From IMG/VR virus record IMGVR_UViG_3300010883_000384, positions 1 to 25,945 of that record: a stretch of DNA of 25,945 nt; one strand, given 5' to 3'. The notes under the pieces were generated by a model, which was not told the origin of the DNA, did not search any database, and worked only from the letters and a program-made list of their open reading frames with translations. The position numbers and the translations under genes were made by a program. The stretch is from a virus. Shown here in pieces: positions 20,702-25,945 of the stretch (positions within the stretch are counted from its first letter, which is position 1; each line of letters opens with the position of its first letter).

Positions 20702-20714
20702 GCAATAGCTGAGC
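20693..20714. repeat. 11-bp tandem duplication across the primase-helicase stop
   Basis: AATAGCTGAGC occurs at 20693-20703 and again, directly adjacent, at 20704-20714. The first copy contains the stop codon TGA (20699-20701). Confidence 0.93.
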
Positions 20715-20767
20715 ACCCACGGGGCTTTGCAGCACCTGCCAGAGTGGGTTGCTCGCCCCGTCCGCGA

Positions 20768-20794
20768 TGGGGTACCCTAGTTTGCTGTACCCCA
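20768..20794 (+). promoter_or_regulatory. Inverted repeat in the leader of the 20841 gene
   Basis: TGGGGTAC (20768-20775) pairs with GTACCCCA (20787-20794), an 8-bp stem with 11-base loop, followed nearby by a third GTGGTAC half-site at 20796. A wider pair, ACGGGGC (20719-20725) with GCCCCGT (20755-20761), lies upstream. No U-run follows, so an operator or structured leader is more likely than a terminator. The 139-bp gap 20702-20840 holds no gene. Confidence 0.45.
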
Positions 20795-20840
20795 GTGGTA
20801 CATACTCCAAGACTCCAGATTCTCAACAAGGAACGAATAG

Positions 20841-21218
20841 ATGGCATATCCGAAGACTCTCGGCGCGTCCGCCGACAAACTCTACCGAGCCCGCGAGGCC
20901 CGCCTCGCACTCGACCGACAGGTCAAGAAGCTGAAGGCCGAGGAGGTGAGCCTCACCGACCACATCGGTGCTCTGCTCTCGAACCAGAGGCTCGACAAAG
21001 CCTCGGGCAAGATCGCCACGGTGTCGAAGACCCTGAAGCCGCTCGGGTCGATCCTCGACTGGCCCGCGCTCCTGAAGTACGCGGCTGATAATGAGGCGAG
21101 TGACCTCATCGAGCGGAGGGTCTCGGGCAAGGTGCTCGCCGACCGCGTCTCCCAGAAGGAGAAGGTACCGGGCGTGAAGCTCGAATACCTCGCCAAGATC
21201 TCACTCACCAAACGATAG
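20841..21218 (+). CDS. Conserved small phage replication-module protein
   Basis: 125 residues, ATG at 20841 preceded by AAGGAA. The N-terminal half is a long charged helix (DKLYRAREARLALDRQVKKL, KAEEVSL). The C-terminal half has ILDWPALLKYAADNEASDL, then RRVSGKVLADR and a strand VPGVKLEYLAKISLTKR. This two-part pattern, DKLYxxRxxRL at the start and PGVxxxxxxxISLTK at the end, is one I recall from small proteins near ssDNA-binding and polymerase genes in many podoviruses. Biochemical role is unknown to me. The position between primase-helicase and polymerase supports a role in replication. Confidence 0.75.
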   Translation: MAYPKTLGASADKLYRAREARLALDRQVKKLKAEEVSLTDHIGALLSNQRLDKASGKIATVSKTLKPLGSILDWPALLKYAADNEASDLIERRVSGKVLADRVSQKEKVPGVKLEYLAKISLTKR

Positions 21219-21230
21219 GATTCACCTAAC

Positions 21231-22067
21231 ATGAGCAACCAAGAAAACGCGCTAGCTACCCTGGAGGAGATGGGCCTCTTCGCCAAGGGCGGCACCTTCA
21301 ACAAGGGGATGTCCCTCACTGCAACAGCCCGCGGCGGGGATGTCCGACACGTCTCGATCAGGGGCGCGGTCTTCAACTTCTCCGAGACCGACACCCCCAC
21401 CGAGGAGCGGGTGCTGATCATCGATGCGGTGAGGTCGAACAACTGGTACTCCTCGGAGTACGAGTCGTCCAACACCTCGGCACCTGACTGCTTCTCCCTG
21501 CAGGACATCCGGGCGGGTGTCAAAGAGGCGGACATGGTCCCGCATGCGGAGTCAGCCGACAAGCAGCGCCCGGCCTGCCTCGACTGCCCTCAGAACGCAT
21601 GGGGCTCGGGGAAGGGGAACAGCAAGGCCTGCAAGAACTACGTCCGTGTGGCGTTCCTCAGAGGACCCGTCGAGACGCCCGCAGACGCGAAGAAGCAGGT
21701 CTTCGTGGTGCAGCTCCCGCCGACCGCTCTGAAGGCCTGGACCTCGCTCTGTGACGACTTCGAGGCGCACGAGGCCCCAGCGTTCTTCACATGCCACGCT
21801 GACCTCTCCATCGCGTCTCTGCCCTCGGGTGGCTACACGGTCGAGGTCGCCCGTGTCGTGGCCGAGGACGAGGGTCCGGTCACGGACCCCGAGGTCCTCG
21901 TCGCGGTGGCGCAGCGTCACGAGAAGACGGTCAACGCGATGCTGCTCCCACCGCCCCAGCGGGAGAAGGACCAGCCGAAGCTCGCGAAGCGTGGCACCCC
22001 TACCAAGAAGAAGAAGGTCTCGAAGAAGGCCGGCGCGAAGAAGAAGGTCACACGCCGCAAGGTGTAG
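21231..22067 (+). CDS. Putative ssDNA-binding-type protein with Cys cluster and Lys-rich tail
   Basis: 278 residues, ATG at 21231; the ribosome site is weak (AGGA 12 bases upstream). The N-terminal domain is beta-rich (GMSLTATARGGDVRHVSIRG, FNF). A Cys cluster follows at about 116-135 (CLDCPQNAWGSGKGNSKACKNY), a probable zinc site. Then an OB/beta-like region (FVVQLPPTALKAW) and a C-terminal tail with 15 or more Lys/Arg (KKKKVSKKAGAKKKVTRRK). Proteins with CxxCP-x-N-x-xGS...C next to PolA-type polymerases are often annotated as ssDNA-binding. A strongly basic rather than acidic tail is unusual for that role, so general nucleic-acid binding is the safer call. Confidence 0.65.
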   Translation: MSNQENALATLEEMGLFAKGGTFNKGMSLTATARGGDVRHVSIRGAVFNFSETDTPTEERVLIIDAVRSNNWYSSEYESSNTSAPDCFSLQDIRAGVKEADMVPHAESADKQRPACLDCPQNAWGSGKGNSKACKNYVRVAFLRGPVETPADAKKQVFVVQLPPTALKAWTSLCDDFEAHEAPAFFTCHADLSIASLPSGGYTVEVARVVAEDEGPVTDPEVLVAVAQRHEKTVNAMLLPPPQREKDQPKLAKRGTPTKKKKVSKKAGAKKKVTRRKV

Positions 22068-22092
22068 GCCCCCAAGTCGGGAGCCGACAAAC

Positions 22093-22133
22093 TGAGGGGG
22101 CGGGTCAGGCGAGGCGTCGAGCCCGCCCCCTCA
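22093..22133 (+). terminator. Strong 12-bp hairpin after the Lys-tail gene
   Basis: TGAGGGGGCGGG (22093-22104) and CCCGCCCCCTCA (22122-22133) form a perfect 12-bp GC-rich stem with a 17-base loop. No U-run follows; the next bases carry the ribosome site of 22148. It may be a weak or factor-dependent terminator, an RNA-stability element, or an attenuator that separates the first replication genes from polymerase. Confidence 0.55.
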
Positions 22134-22147
22134 CAAGGGAGAGACAC

Positions 22148-22342
22148 ATGGGATACAACGATTATATTGAGACCGACCCGAGGACCTGCGTTGGCTGTGA
22201 GAAGGTGACCGATGACGGTCTCGGATGTGGCCGCTGCGGCTTCAACTTCTGCGAGGATTGCCGGGCCAGTAGATGGCTGGATGTTTTCGGCGACCCGATG
22301 TGCTTCTGCATCGGCTGCGAGGACTGGATGGCTCATCAGTGA
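22148..22342 (+). CDS. 64-residue cross-brace-type zinc mini-protein
   Basis: ATG at 22148 with AAGGGAG about 6 bases before. Nine cysteines are placed as C14-x2-C17, C27-x2-C30, C35-x2-C38 and C52-x-C54-x2-C57 in a 64-residue chain. This spacing recalls RING/PHD/FYVE-type double zinc sites. Examples are TCVGCEKV, CGRCGFNFCEDC and CFCIGC. The stop overlaps the polymerase start as GTGA, so the two are translated together. Could be a polymerase accessory, a host-interaction protein or a stand-alone zinc finger. Family not recognised. Confidence 0.75.
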   Translation: MGYNDYIETDPRTCVGCEKVTDDGLGCGRCGFNFCEDCRASRWLDVFGDPMCFCIGCEDWMAHQ

Positions 22343-24126
22343 GCGTCTACGTCCTCGACATCGAGTCCGAGGGGATCAACTTCGATAGGCCCCACCTCCA
22401 ACCATTCCCGGTGGGGCTCGGGGTGCGCTACCCCGATGGCGAACGAGCCTACCTACCTTGGGGCCACACCCGGGGAGGGAACGAGACCGGAGCCTGGGAG
22501 AAGGCCTGCAAGGTCCTCCAGCGGATCACCCGCAATGGTGACACCATCGTGGGGCACAACATCACGGGGTTCGACATCCCGGTCATGGTCGAGCACATGG
22601 GCTTCGAGTGGCCGACACCCGACAGGATCATCGACACGAAGATCCTGGCTTTCCTCGCGATGCCAGACGCCCAGAAGAACGAGCTGAGCCTGAAGCCGCT
22701 CGGCGAGAAGATCCTCGGGCGGCCACCGACCCAGCAGGCGATCCTCCGGGACCACATCCTCACATGCGTCCCAGAGGCCACGAAGAAGAACTGGGGCGGC
22801 TACATCTTCCGGGGCCACGCCGACATCGTCGGGGCGTACTGCATCGAGGATATCGACCTCCCCTGGATGCTCTACCACAACCACTTCGCGCTCCTTGACC
22901 TCGACCAGGCCGCCATCGAGCGGGAGAACGAGGCCGTCCGTGTCGCGCACGCGATGACGGTGGCCGGCTACCGGACCAAGACCCTCAAGGGCGCGCTCGA
23001 CCTGACCCGCTCGACCCGCCTGAAGCTCAACAGGAGAATCCACCGCAAGCTCGGTGACGTGGGCCTCGACAGCCCGAAACAGCTCGGGCCGGTCCTCATG
23101 CGGTACTTCGGTGCCAAGGAGGACGAGTGGCCCAGGACCGCGAAGGGCGCACTCAGCACGAGCTGGAAGACCATCGGGCAGCTCTACGAGGACCCGATCC
23201 TCGAAGACCTCCACGCCTACAAGCAGGCGAAGACGATCCATGACAACCTCGTCGCCTGGACGGAGAGGGGGGCCCTGGCGACCGACAAGAGGGTCCACGT
23301 CCAATGGAACACCACAGCAGGCTCGGACGGTCAGGGTCGGACCTTCGGTGCCCGTACAGGGCGATTGAGCGCGTCTCACACCCAGAACGTGGCGAAGGAG
23401 CCCGAGCCCCTGATCGGGCTCCCGCTCCCGAACCTCCGGGAGCACGTCTGCGCCGCCCCCCACCACAAGCTGATCGTCGCCGACTACGCGGCCCAGGAGC
23501 CCCGGCTGACGGCGCACTTCGCGGGGGGTGCCCTCGCACAGGCTTACCGTGACAACCCCCAGCTTGACCCCCACACCCATGTCGCGAAGCTGATGGGGGT
23601 CAGCAGACCCCAAGGCAAGGCACTCAACCTGGGGCTCACCTACGGGCAGGGGATCGCGCTCCTCGCCCTGAAGCTCGGGGTCGAGTACGACCGTGCCCGT
23701 GAGCTGAAGGATGCGTTCCTCGACTCGCTCCCCGAGGTCAGGACCCTCGACGCGAATCTCAGGAAGCTCTGGATACGCCGAAAGCCGATCACCACATGGG
23801 GAGGGCGCGACTACCACTGCGAGACCGCGGCCCTCGACGACGACGGGGAGGTCATACGCAGCTTCGAGTACAAGGCTGTGAACACCTTGATCCAGGGGAG
23901 CGCGGCTGACCAACTCAAGCAGGCGATGATCGACTACCACAACCACCCCGACCGGAGGGGCTGGCTGATCATGACGGTGCATGACGAGATGGTCGTCGAG
24001 GTCCCGAAAGAGTTTGCGAAGGCCGAGGCCCTCGTCGTTAAGGAGGCGATGGAGGGCGTCGGACCGTTCGATGTGCCGTTCCTGGCAGAGGTCGGGATCG
24101 GCACCACATGGAGCGCAGCGAAATGA
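22339..24126 (+). CDS. Family A DNA polymerase with 3'-5' exonuclease
   Basis: 595 residues from GTG at 22339, overlapping the upstream stop as GTGA; the longer frame to 22273 runs inside the zinc gene. Exonuclease: Exo I LDIE (D7, E9), Exo II GHNITGFD, Exo III near GAYCIEDID. Polymerase: motif A VADYAAQEPR (D382), motif B R423-PQG-K427-x7-Y435-G, motif C VHDE (H548-D549-E550). It is the replicative polymerase, T7 gp5-like in domain content and somewhat shorter. Motif A has AAQE where SQIE is frequent. Y435 in motif B, where E. coli Pol I has Phe, suggests tolerance to dideoxynucleotides. It is followed directly by an ATGA-coupled gene. Confidence 0.97.
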   Translation: MSVYVLDIESEGINFDRPHLQPFPVGLGVRYPDGERAYLPWGHTRGGNETGAWEKACKVLQRITRNGDTIVGHNITGFDIPVMVEHMGFEWPTPDRIIDTKILAFLAMPDAQKNELSLKPLGEKILGRPPTQQAILRDHILTCVPEATKKNWGGYIFRGHADIVGAYCIEDIDLPWMLYHNHFALLDLDQAAIERENEAVRVAHAMTVAGYRTKTLKGALDLTRSTRLKLNRRIHRKLGDVGLDSPKQLGPVLMRYFGAKEDEWPRTAKGALSTSWKTIGQLYEDPILEDLHAYKQAKTIHDNLVAWTERGALATDKRVHVQWNTTAGSDGQGRTFGARTGRLSASHTQNVAKEPEPLIGLPLPNLREHVCAAPHHKLIVADYAAQEPRLTAHFAGGALAQAYRDNPQLDPHTHVAKLMGVSRPQGKALNLGLTYGQGIALLALKLGVEYDRARELKDAFLDSLPEVRTLDANLRKLWIRRKPITTWGGRDYHCETAALDDDGEVIRSFEYKAVNTLIQGSAADQLKQAMIDYHNHPDRRGWLIMTVHDEMVVEVPKEFAKAEALVVKEAMEGVGPFDVPFLAEVGIGTTWSAAK

Positions 24127-24434
24127 TAGACACAACAGACGATGGCGGGGCGGGTAAGCGTGAGGGGATGGGCCGGGGGCTCCGGCACGCCAACCCTGAT
24201 TTCGTGGCAGAGGCCCACTTCCTGCTCGACAGAATGCAGGTCGGCAACACCTTTACGGTGTGTAAGCTACGCGACATGATGTCTGAGGGCACCCACGATG
24301 ACCGCGCCCTCGGTGGCATCATCCGTGGAGCCTCGCAGAAGGGCACGAGGTTCGTGAAGATGGGGTACGAGACCAGCGGGAAGGCGCGCAACCACCACCG
24401 GCCTGTTATGCGGTGGCGAAAGGTGACACGATGA
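24123..24434 (+). CDS. Small basic, winged-helix-like protein behind the polymerase
   Basis: 103 residues from ATG at 24123, overlapping the polymerase stop as ATGA; the upstream ATG at 24108 lies inside that gene. Sequence features are FVAEAHFLLDRMQVGNTFTV (helix then strand), CKLRDMMSEG (recognition-helix-like), DDRALGGIIRGASQKG and a C-terminal HHRPVMRWRKV. The pattern of helix, short helix, D-x-RALGxxI...A-x-x-G and a basic RPVxxW end is typical of a wing-type DNA-binding fold seen in small genes after phage polymerases. Probable nucleic-acid-binding accessory; not proven. Ends ATGA-coupled to the nuclease gene. Confidence 0.65.
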   Translation: MIDTTDDGGAGKREGMGRGLRHANPDFVAEAHFLLDRMQVGNTFTVCKLRDMMSEGTHDDRALGGIIRGASQKGTRFVKMGYETSGKARNHHRPVMRWRKVTR

Positions 24435-25120
24435 AGAAACGCGCCGCGAAGCGAGCACGCCCGAAGAGCATCAAGGCCTGGAGCTACAGCACCTGGAGCA
24501 ACTGGGACAACTGTCCCAGAAAAGTGTACTTCGAGAAGATCGAGGGCCTGAAGTCGTCGGGCTCCCCGGCGATGGAGCGGGGCTCCCGGATCCACAGCCA
24601 GGTCGAGAACTACCTCCTCGGGAAGGGCGACCTCCCCGAGGAGTGCGAGGCACTCACCGAGGAGTTCGAGGAGTTGCGCGGTCTCGGTGTCGATGCCGAG
24701 GCGAAGATCTGCATGACCGAGCAGTGGGCGCTCGTGTCGTGGTTCGACCCGGCGGCCTGGGTCCGTGGCGCGCTCGACTGGTGCCACTGGATCTCGCCGA
24801 CCCACTTCAAGCTCGGGGACCTGAAGACCGGGAAGATCCGGTCAAAGCAGCACAAGACCCAGATGGGGCTCTACGCGCTCCTGGCCTTCAAGGCCTACCC
24901 GAAGGCGAGGAAGGTCACGGTCGAGCTGTTCTACTGCGACCAGGACGAGATACACGAGAGTGAGTACACCCGGAAGGCTGACTTCAAGAAACTCGAAGCG
25001 GAGTGGAAGCCACGGTGGGAGGGCCTGCTCGGGGACACGGAGTTCCCGGCGACACCGAACCCCCTCTGCGGGTGGTGTGACTACAGCGCGAAGAAGGGAG
25101 GCCCCTGCGCCCATGGGTGA
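24431..25120 (+). CDS. PD-(D/E)XK nuclease, Cas4/RecB-like with Fe-S Cys pattern
   Basis: 229 residues from ATG at 24431, ATGA overlap. Nuclease residues are H55 (RGSRIHSQVE), D116 (RGALDW), D130-x-K132 (LGDLKTGK), and Q144-x3-Y148 (KTQMGLYALL), the order of RecB/Cas4 nucleases. Cysteines C28 (NCPRK), C213, C216 (LCGWCDY) and C226 match the four ligands of the 4Fe-4S cluster in Cas4 and AddB-type proteins. It is likely a DNA exonuclease acting in host DNA degradation, recombination or end processing. The neighbouring polymerase supports a role in DNA metabolism. No cas1/cas2 is nearby, so this is a phage-type nuclease rather than a CRISPR adaptation gene. Confidence 0.88.
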   Translation: MKKRAAKRARPKSIKAWSYSTWSNWDNCPRKVYFEKIEGLKSSGSPAMERGSRIHSQVENYLLGKGDLPEECEALTEEFEELRGLGVDAEAKICMTEQWALVSWFDPAAWVRGALDWCHWISPTHFKLGDLKTGKIRSKQHKTQMGLYALLAFKAYPKARKVTVELFYCDQDEIHESEYTRKADFKKLEAEWKPRWEGLLGDTEFPATPNPLCGWCDYSAKKGGPCAHG

Positions 25121-25415
25121 CCCGAAGCCCGTCGATGGAGAAGAGGAGTTCGATTTCGATGAAGAATATATGTACGCCGACCTAGATGGTCGTGCGTCTC
25201 TACTTGCAGAGCACGACGCCGCCATCCGCGCCGAGCGAGACGCCTACTGGAAGGGGAGGGTGCGGGAGACGCTTAGCGGTACATGGGCCAACGGCTGGAC
25301 GTACCGAAACGCGCATCCGACAGTAGAGTGGACTGGCAACCCAACCCTCTCCCGTGCGCGGGCAGACTGGGTAAACACCATCATGGCCGAGGTGCTGGGG
25401 AATGACGATGAGTGA
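25113..25415 (+). CDS. Tagged small protein 1 of an array (KPVD tag)
   Basis: 100 residues from ATG at 25113, overlapping the nuclease stop by 8 bases (ATGGGTGA). It begins MGDPKPVDGEEEF, then an acidic stretch (DFDEEYMYADLDG), a helix AEHDAAIRAERDAYWKGRV, and NTIMAEVLGNDDE at the end. The central DAAIRAE and the end AEV-x-G-DE recur in the gene at 25538-25915, so the two are diverged paralogues. No Cys or known catalytic motif. GGGAGG lies about 13 bases upstream. Function unknown. Confidence 0.7.
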   Translation: MGDPKPVDGEEEFDFDEEYMYADLDGRASLLAEHDAAIRAERDAYWKGRVRETLSGTWANGWTYRNAHPTVEWTGNPTLSRARADWVNTIMAEVLGNDDE

Positions 25416-25545
25416 GACGAAGCCCGTCGAGAGCGCGGAGGCGTTAAAACGCTGTATGCCTTGTGTGGTAGGGCATCACGAAGCCTGCAACATCCGAGAC
25501 TTTCGCAGCCAATGCTGCTGCCAGAGAGGTGCCTCACATGACTGA
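25408..25545 (+). CDS. Tagged Cys-rich mini-protein 2 of the array
   Basis: 45 residues from ATG at 25408, overlapping the previous stop by 8 bases (ATGAGTGA). It begins MSETKPVESAEAL and then has no similarity to the other members: CMPCVVGHHEAC ... QCCCQRGASHD. The spacing C16-x2-C19-x3-HH-x2-C27 and the CCC cluster with a terminal HD suggest one zinc site, as in small Cys/His phage peptides. Its start is part of a 29-base repeat shared with the next gene. It ends by overlapping the next start by 8 bases. Confidence 0.6.
   Translation: MSETKPVESAEALKRCMPCVVGHHEACNIRDFRSQCCCQRGASHD
25417..25445 (+). repeat. 29-bp direct repeat, copy 1 (N-terminal tag)
   Basis: Identical to 25547-25575, 130 bp apart. 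It encodes T-KPVESAEA and the start of the next codon. Right after copy 1 the sequence continues AAAACGC, so GCGTT-AA-AACGC is a small palindrome at the end of the tag. Confidence 0.95.
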
Positions 25546-25915
25546 CACGAAGCCCGTCGAGAGCGCGGAGGCGTTCGTCGAGCGCATCGAAGATTACGAA
25601 AAGCCGCATGTGATCGAGTGCGTAAAGCAACGAGATAGCGAGCGAGACGCCGCCATCCGTGCCGAGGGGGAGGCTAAGGTGGAAGGCTACCGGATGCTGG
25701 TATGCCGAACTTCCTGCAAGATGCACTACCCAGCACCAGACGGCGAGTCGGACCCGTGGGAGATCATCCGTGCCGAGGAGCGGGCGAAGGCGCGGGAGCT
25801 GGCGAAAGCGGCGCTCACGAAGGGTATGTCAGTGCATCGTGGTCCGCCGATAAACGCACATTGGGAGGGTGACACCATCGACGCCCTCGTGGCTGAGGTG
25901 TACGGGGATGAGTAA
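25538..25915 (+). CDS. Tagged small protein 3 of the array (KPVES tag)
   Basis: 125 residues from ATG at 25538 with GAGAGG 8 bases before; it overlaps the previous stop by 8 bases (ATGACTGA). It begins MTDTKPVESAEAFVERIEDY. Helical region SERDAAIRAEGEAKVEGYR is followed by CRTSCKMHYPAPDG (CxxxC and H, possible partial metal site), a second helix with IRAEERAKARELAKAAL, and DALVAEVYGDE at the end. It resembles protein 1 in the DAAIRAE helix and the AEV-x-GDE end. Function unknown. Confidence 0.7.
   Translation: MTDTKPVESAEAFVERIEDYEKPHVIECVKQRDSERDAAIRAEGEAKVEGYRMLVCRTSCKMHYPAPDGESDPWEIIRAEERAKARELAKAALTKGMSVHRGPPINAHWEGDTIDALVAEVYGDE
25547..25575 (+). repeat. 29-bp direct repeat, copy 2 (N-terminal tag)
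   Basis: Perfect copy of 25417-25445. Shorter related copies start the genes at 25113 (13 bases identical, 25123-25135) and 25908 (20 bases with one mismatch, 25918-25937). Confidence 0.95.
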
Positions 25916-25945
25916 CTCGAAGCCCGTCGAGAGTGCGCCCCGCAA
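25908..25945 (+). CDS. Tagged small protein 4 of the array, 5' end only
   Basis: ATG at 25908 overlaps the previous TAA by 8 bases (ATGAGTAA). The visible part reads MSNSKPVESAPR and runs off the window. It repeats the overlap geometry and the KPVES tag of the preceding genes, which shows that the array goes on to the right. Nothing can be said about the rest of the protein. Confidence 0.6.
   Translation, partial: MSNSKPVESAPR

Noticed and set aside
22453-24135. 560-residue minus-strand ORF over the polymerase gene
   Set aside because: Antisense shadow of a gene with complete polymerase motifs. Its Arg/Val/Leu/Asp-rich composition comes from the GC-rich third positions.
1-25945. CRISPR array, IS element, rRNA or lysis cassette
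   Set aside because: Looked for on both strands; no regularly spaced repeats of CRISPR size, transposase, rRNA segment, holin or endolysin motif was found.

Overview
The window is part of a GC-rich, tailed double-stranded DNA phage genome. The set of portal, scaffold, HK97-fold capsid, adaptor and beta-propeller nozzle genes indicates a short-tailed (podovirus-type) particle. I see no rRNA, tRNA, CRISPR array, insertion sequence, integrase or phage RNA polymerase. The host cannot be named from this sequence. The strong AAGGAGG-type ribosome sites and the GTG/TTG starts show a canonical bacterial translation system.

Layout. Everything from about 18372 leftwards to base 1 is one leftward late/structural block, with a single exception at 15058-15306. 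In transcription order it holds: a small protein; a DUF5681-like protein; two large multidomain 'polyvalent'-type proteins that share one N-terminal module, with a small oppositely oriented gene between them; three mini-genes; the large terminase; three small genes; the P22-type portal; a DUF1660-like mini-gene; a small alpha-helical protein; the scaffold; the DUF5309-type major capsid protein; four small head genes; the tail adaptor; the tail nozzle; a protein of unknown role; a GNAT-like protein; an internal virion-type protein; and a proline-rich repeat protein that runs off the left edge. Neighbouring genes very often overlap as NTGA, with ATG, GTG, TTG and possibly CTG as starts. That pattern indicates translational coupling and fixes many true start codons.

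A 394-bp divergent intergenic region (18373-18766) carries a sigma70-like rightward promoter, an intrinsic terminator in + orientation with no obvious gene before it, and a structured leader for the leftward operon. Rightwards lies the replication module: TOPRIM/SF3 primase-helicase, a small conserved protein, a Cys- and Lys-rich putative nucleic-acid-binding protein, a mini zinc finger, family-A DNA polymerase with proofreading exonuclease, a small basic protein, and a Cas4/RecB-like nuclease with an Fe-S Cys pattern.

The right end is the most unusual part. Four consecutive small ORFs start with the same short N-terminal tag (KPV-E/D-S/G) and each start overlaps the previous stop by the same 8 bases. 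The proteins behind the tag differ, including one Cys-rich mini-protein, which suggests a modular cassette array that continues past the window. Other candidates for novelty are the pair of large proteins with a shared N-terminal module and exchanged C-terminal regions (one with an ADP-ribosyltransferase-like start), a three-copy 11-bp-phased TGGTGT array in front of the inverted gene, and a 29-residue ORF with an Acb2/Tad1-like N-terminal motif.
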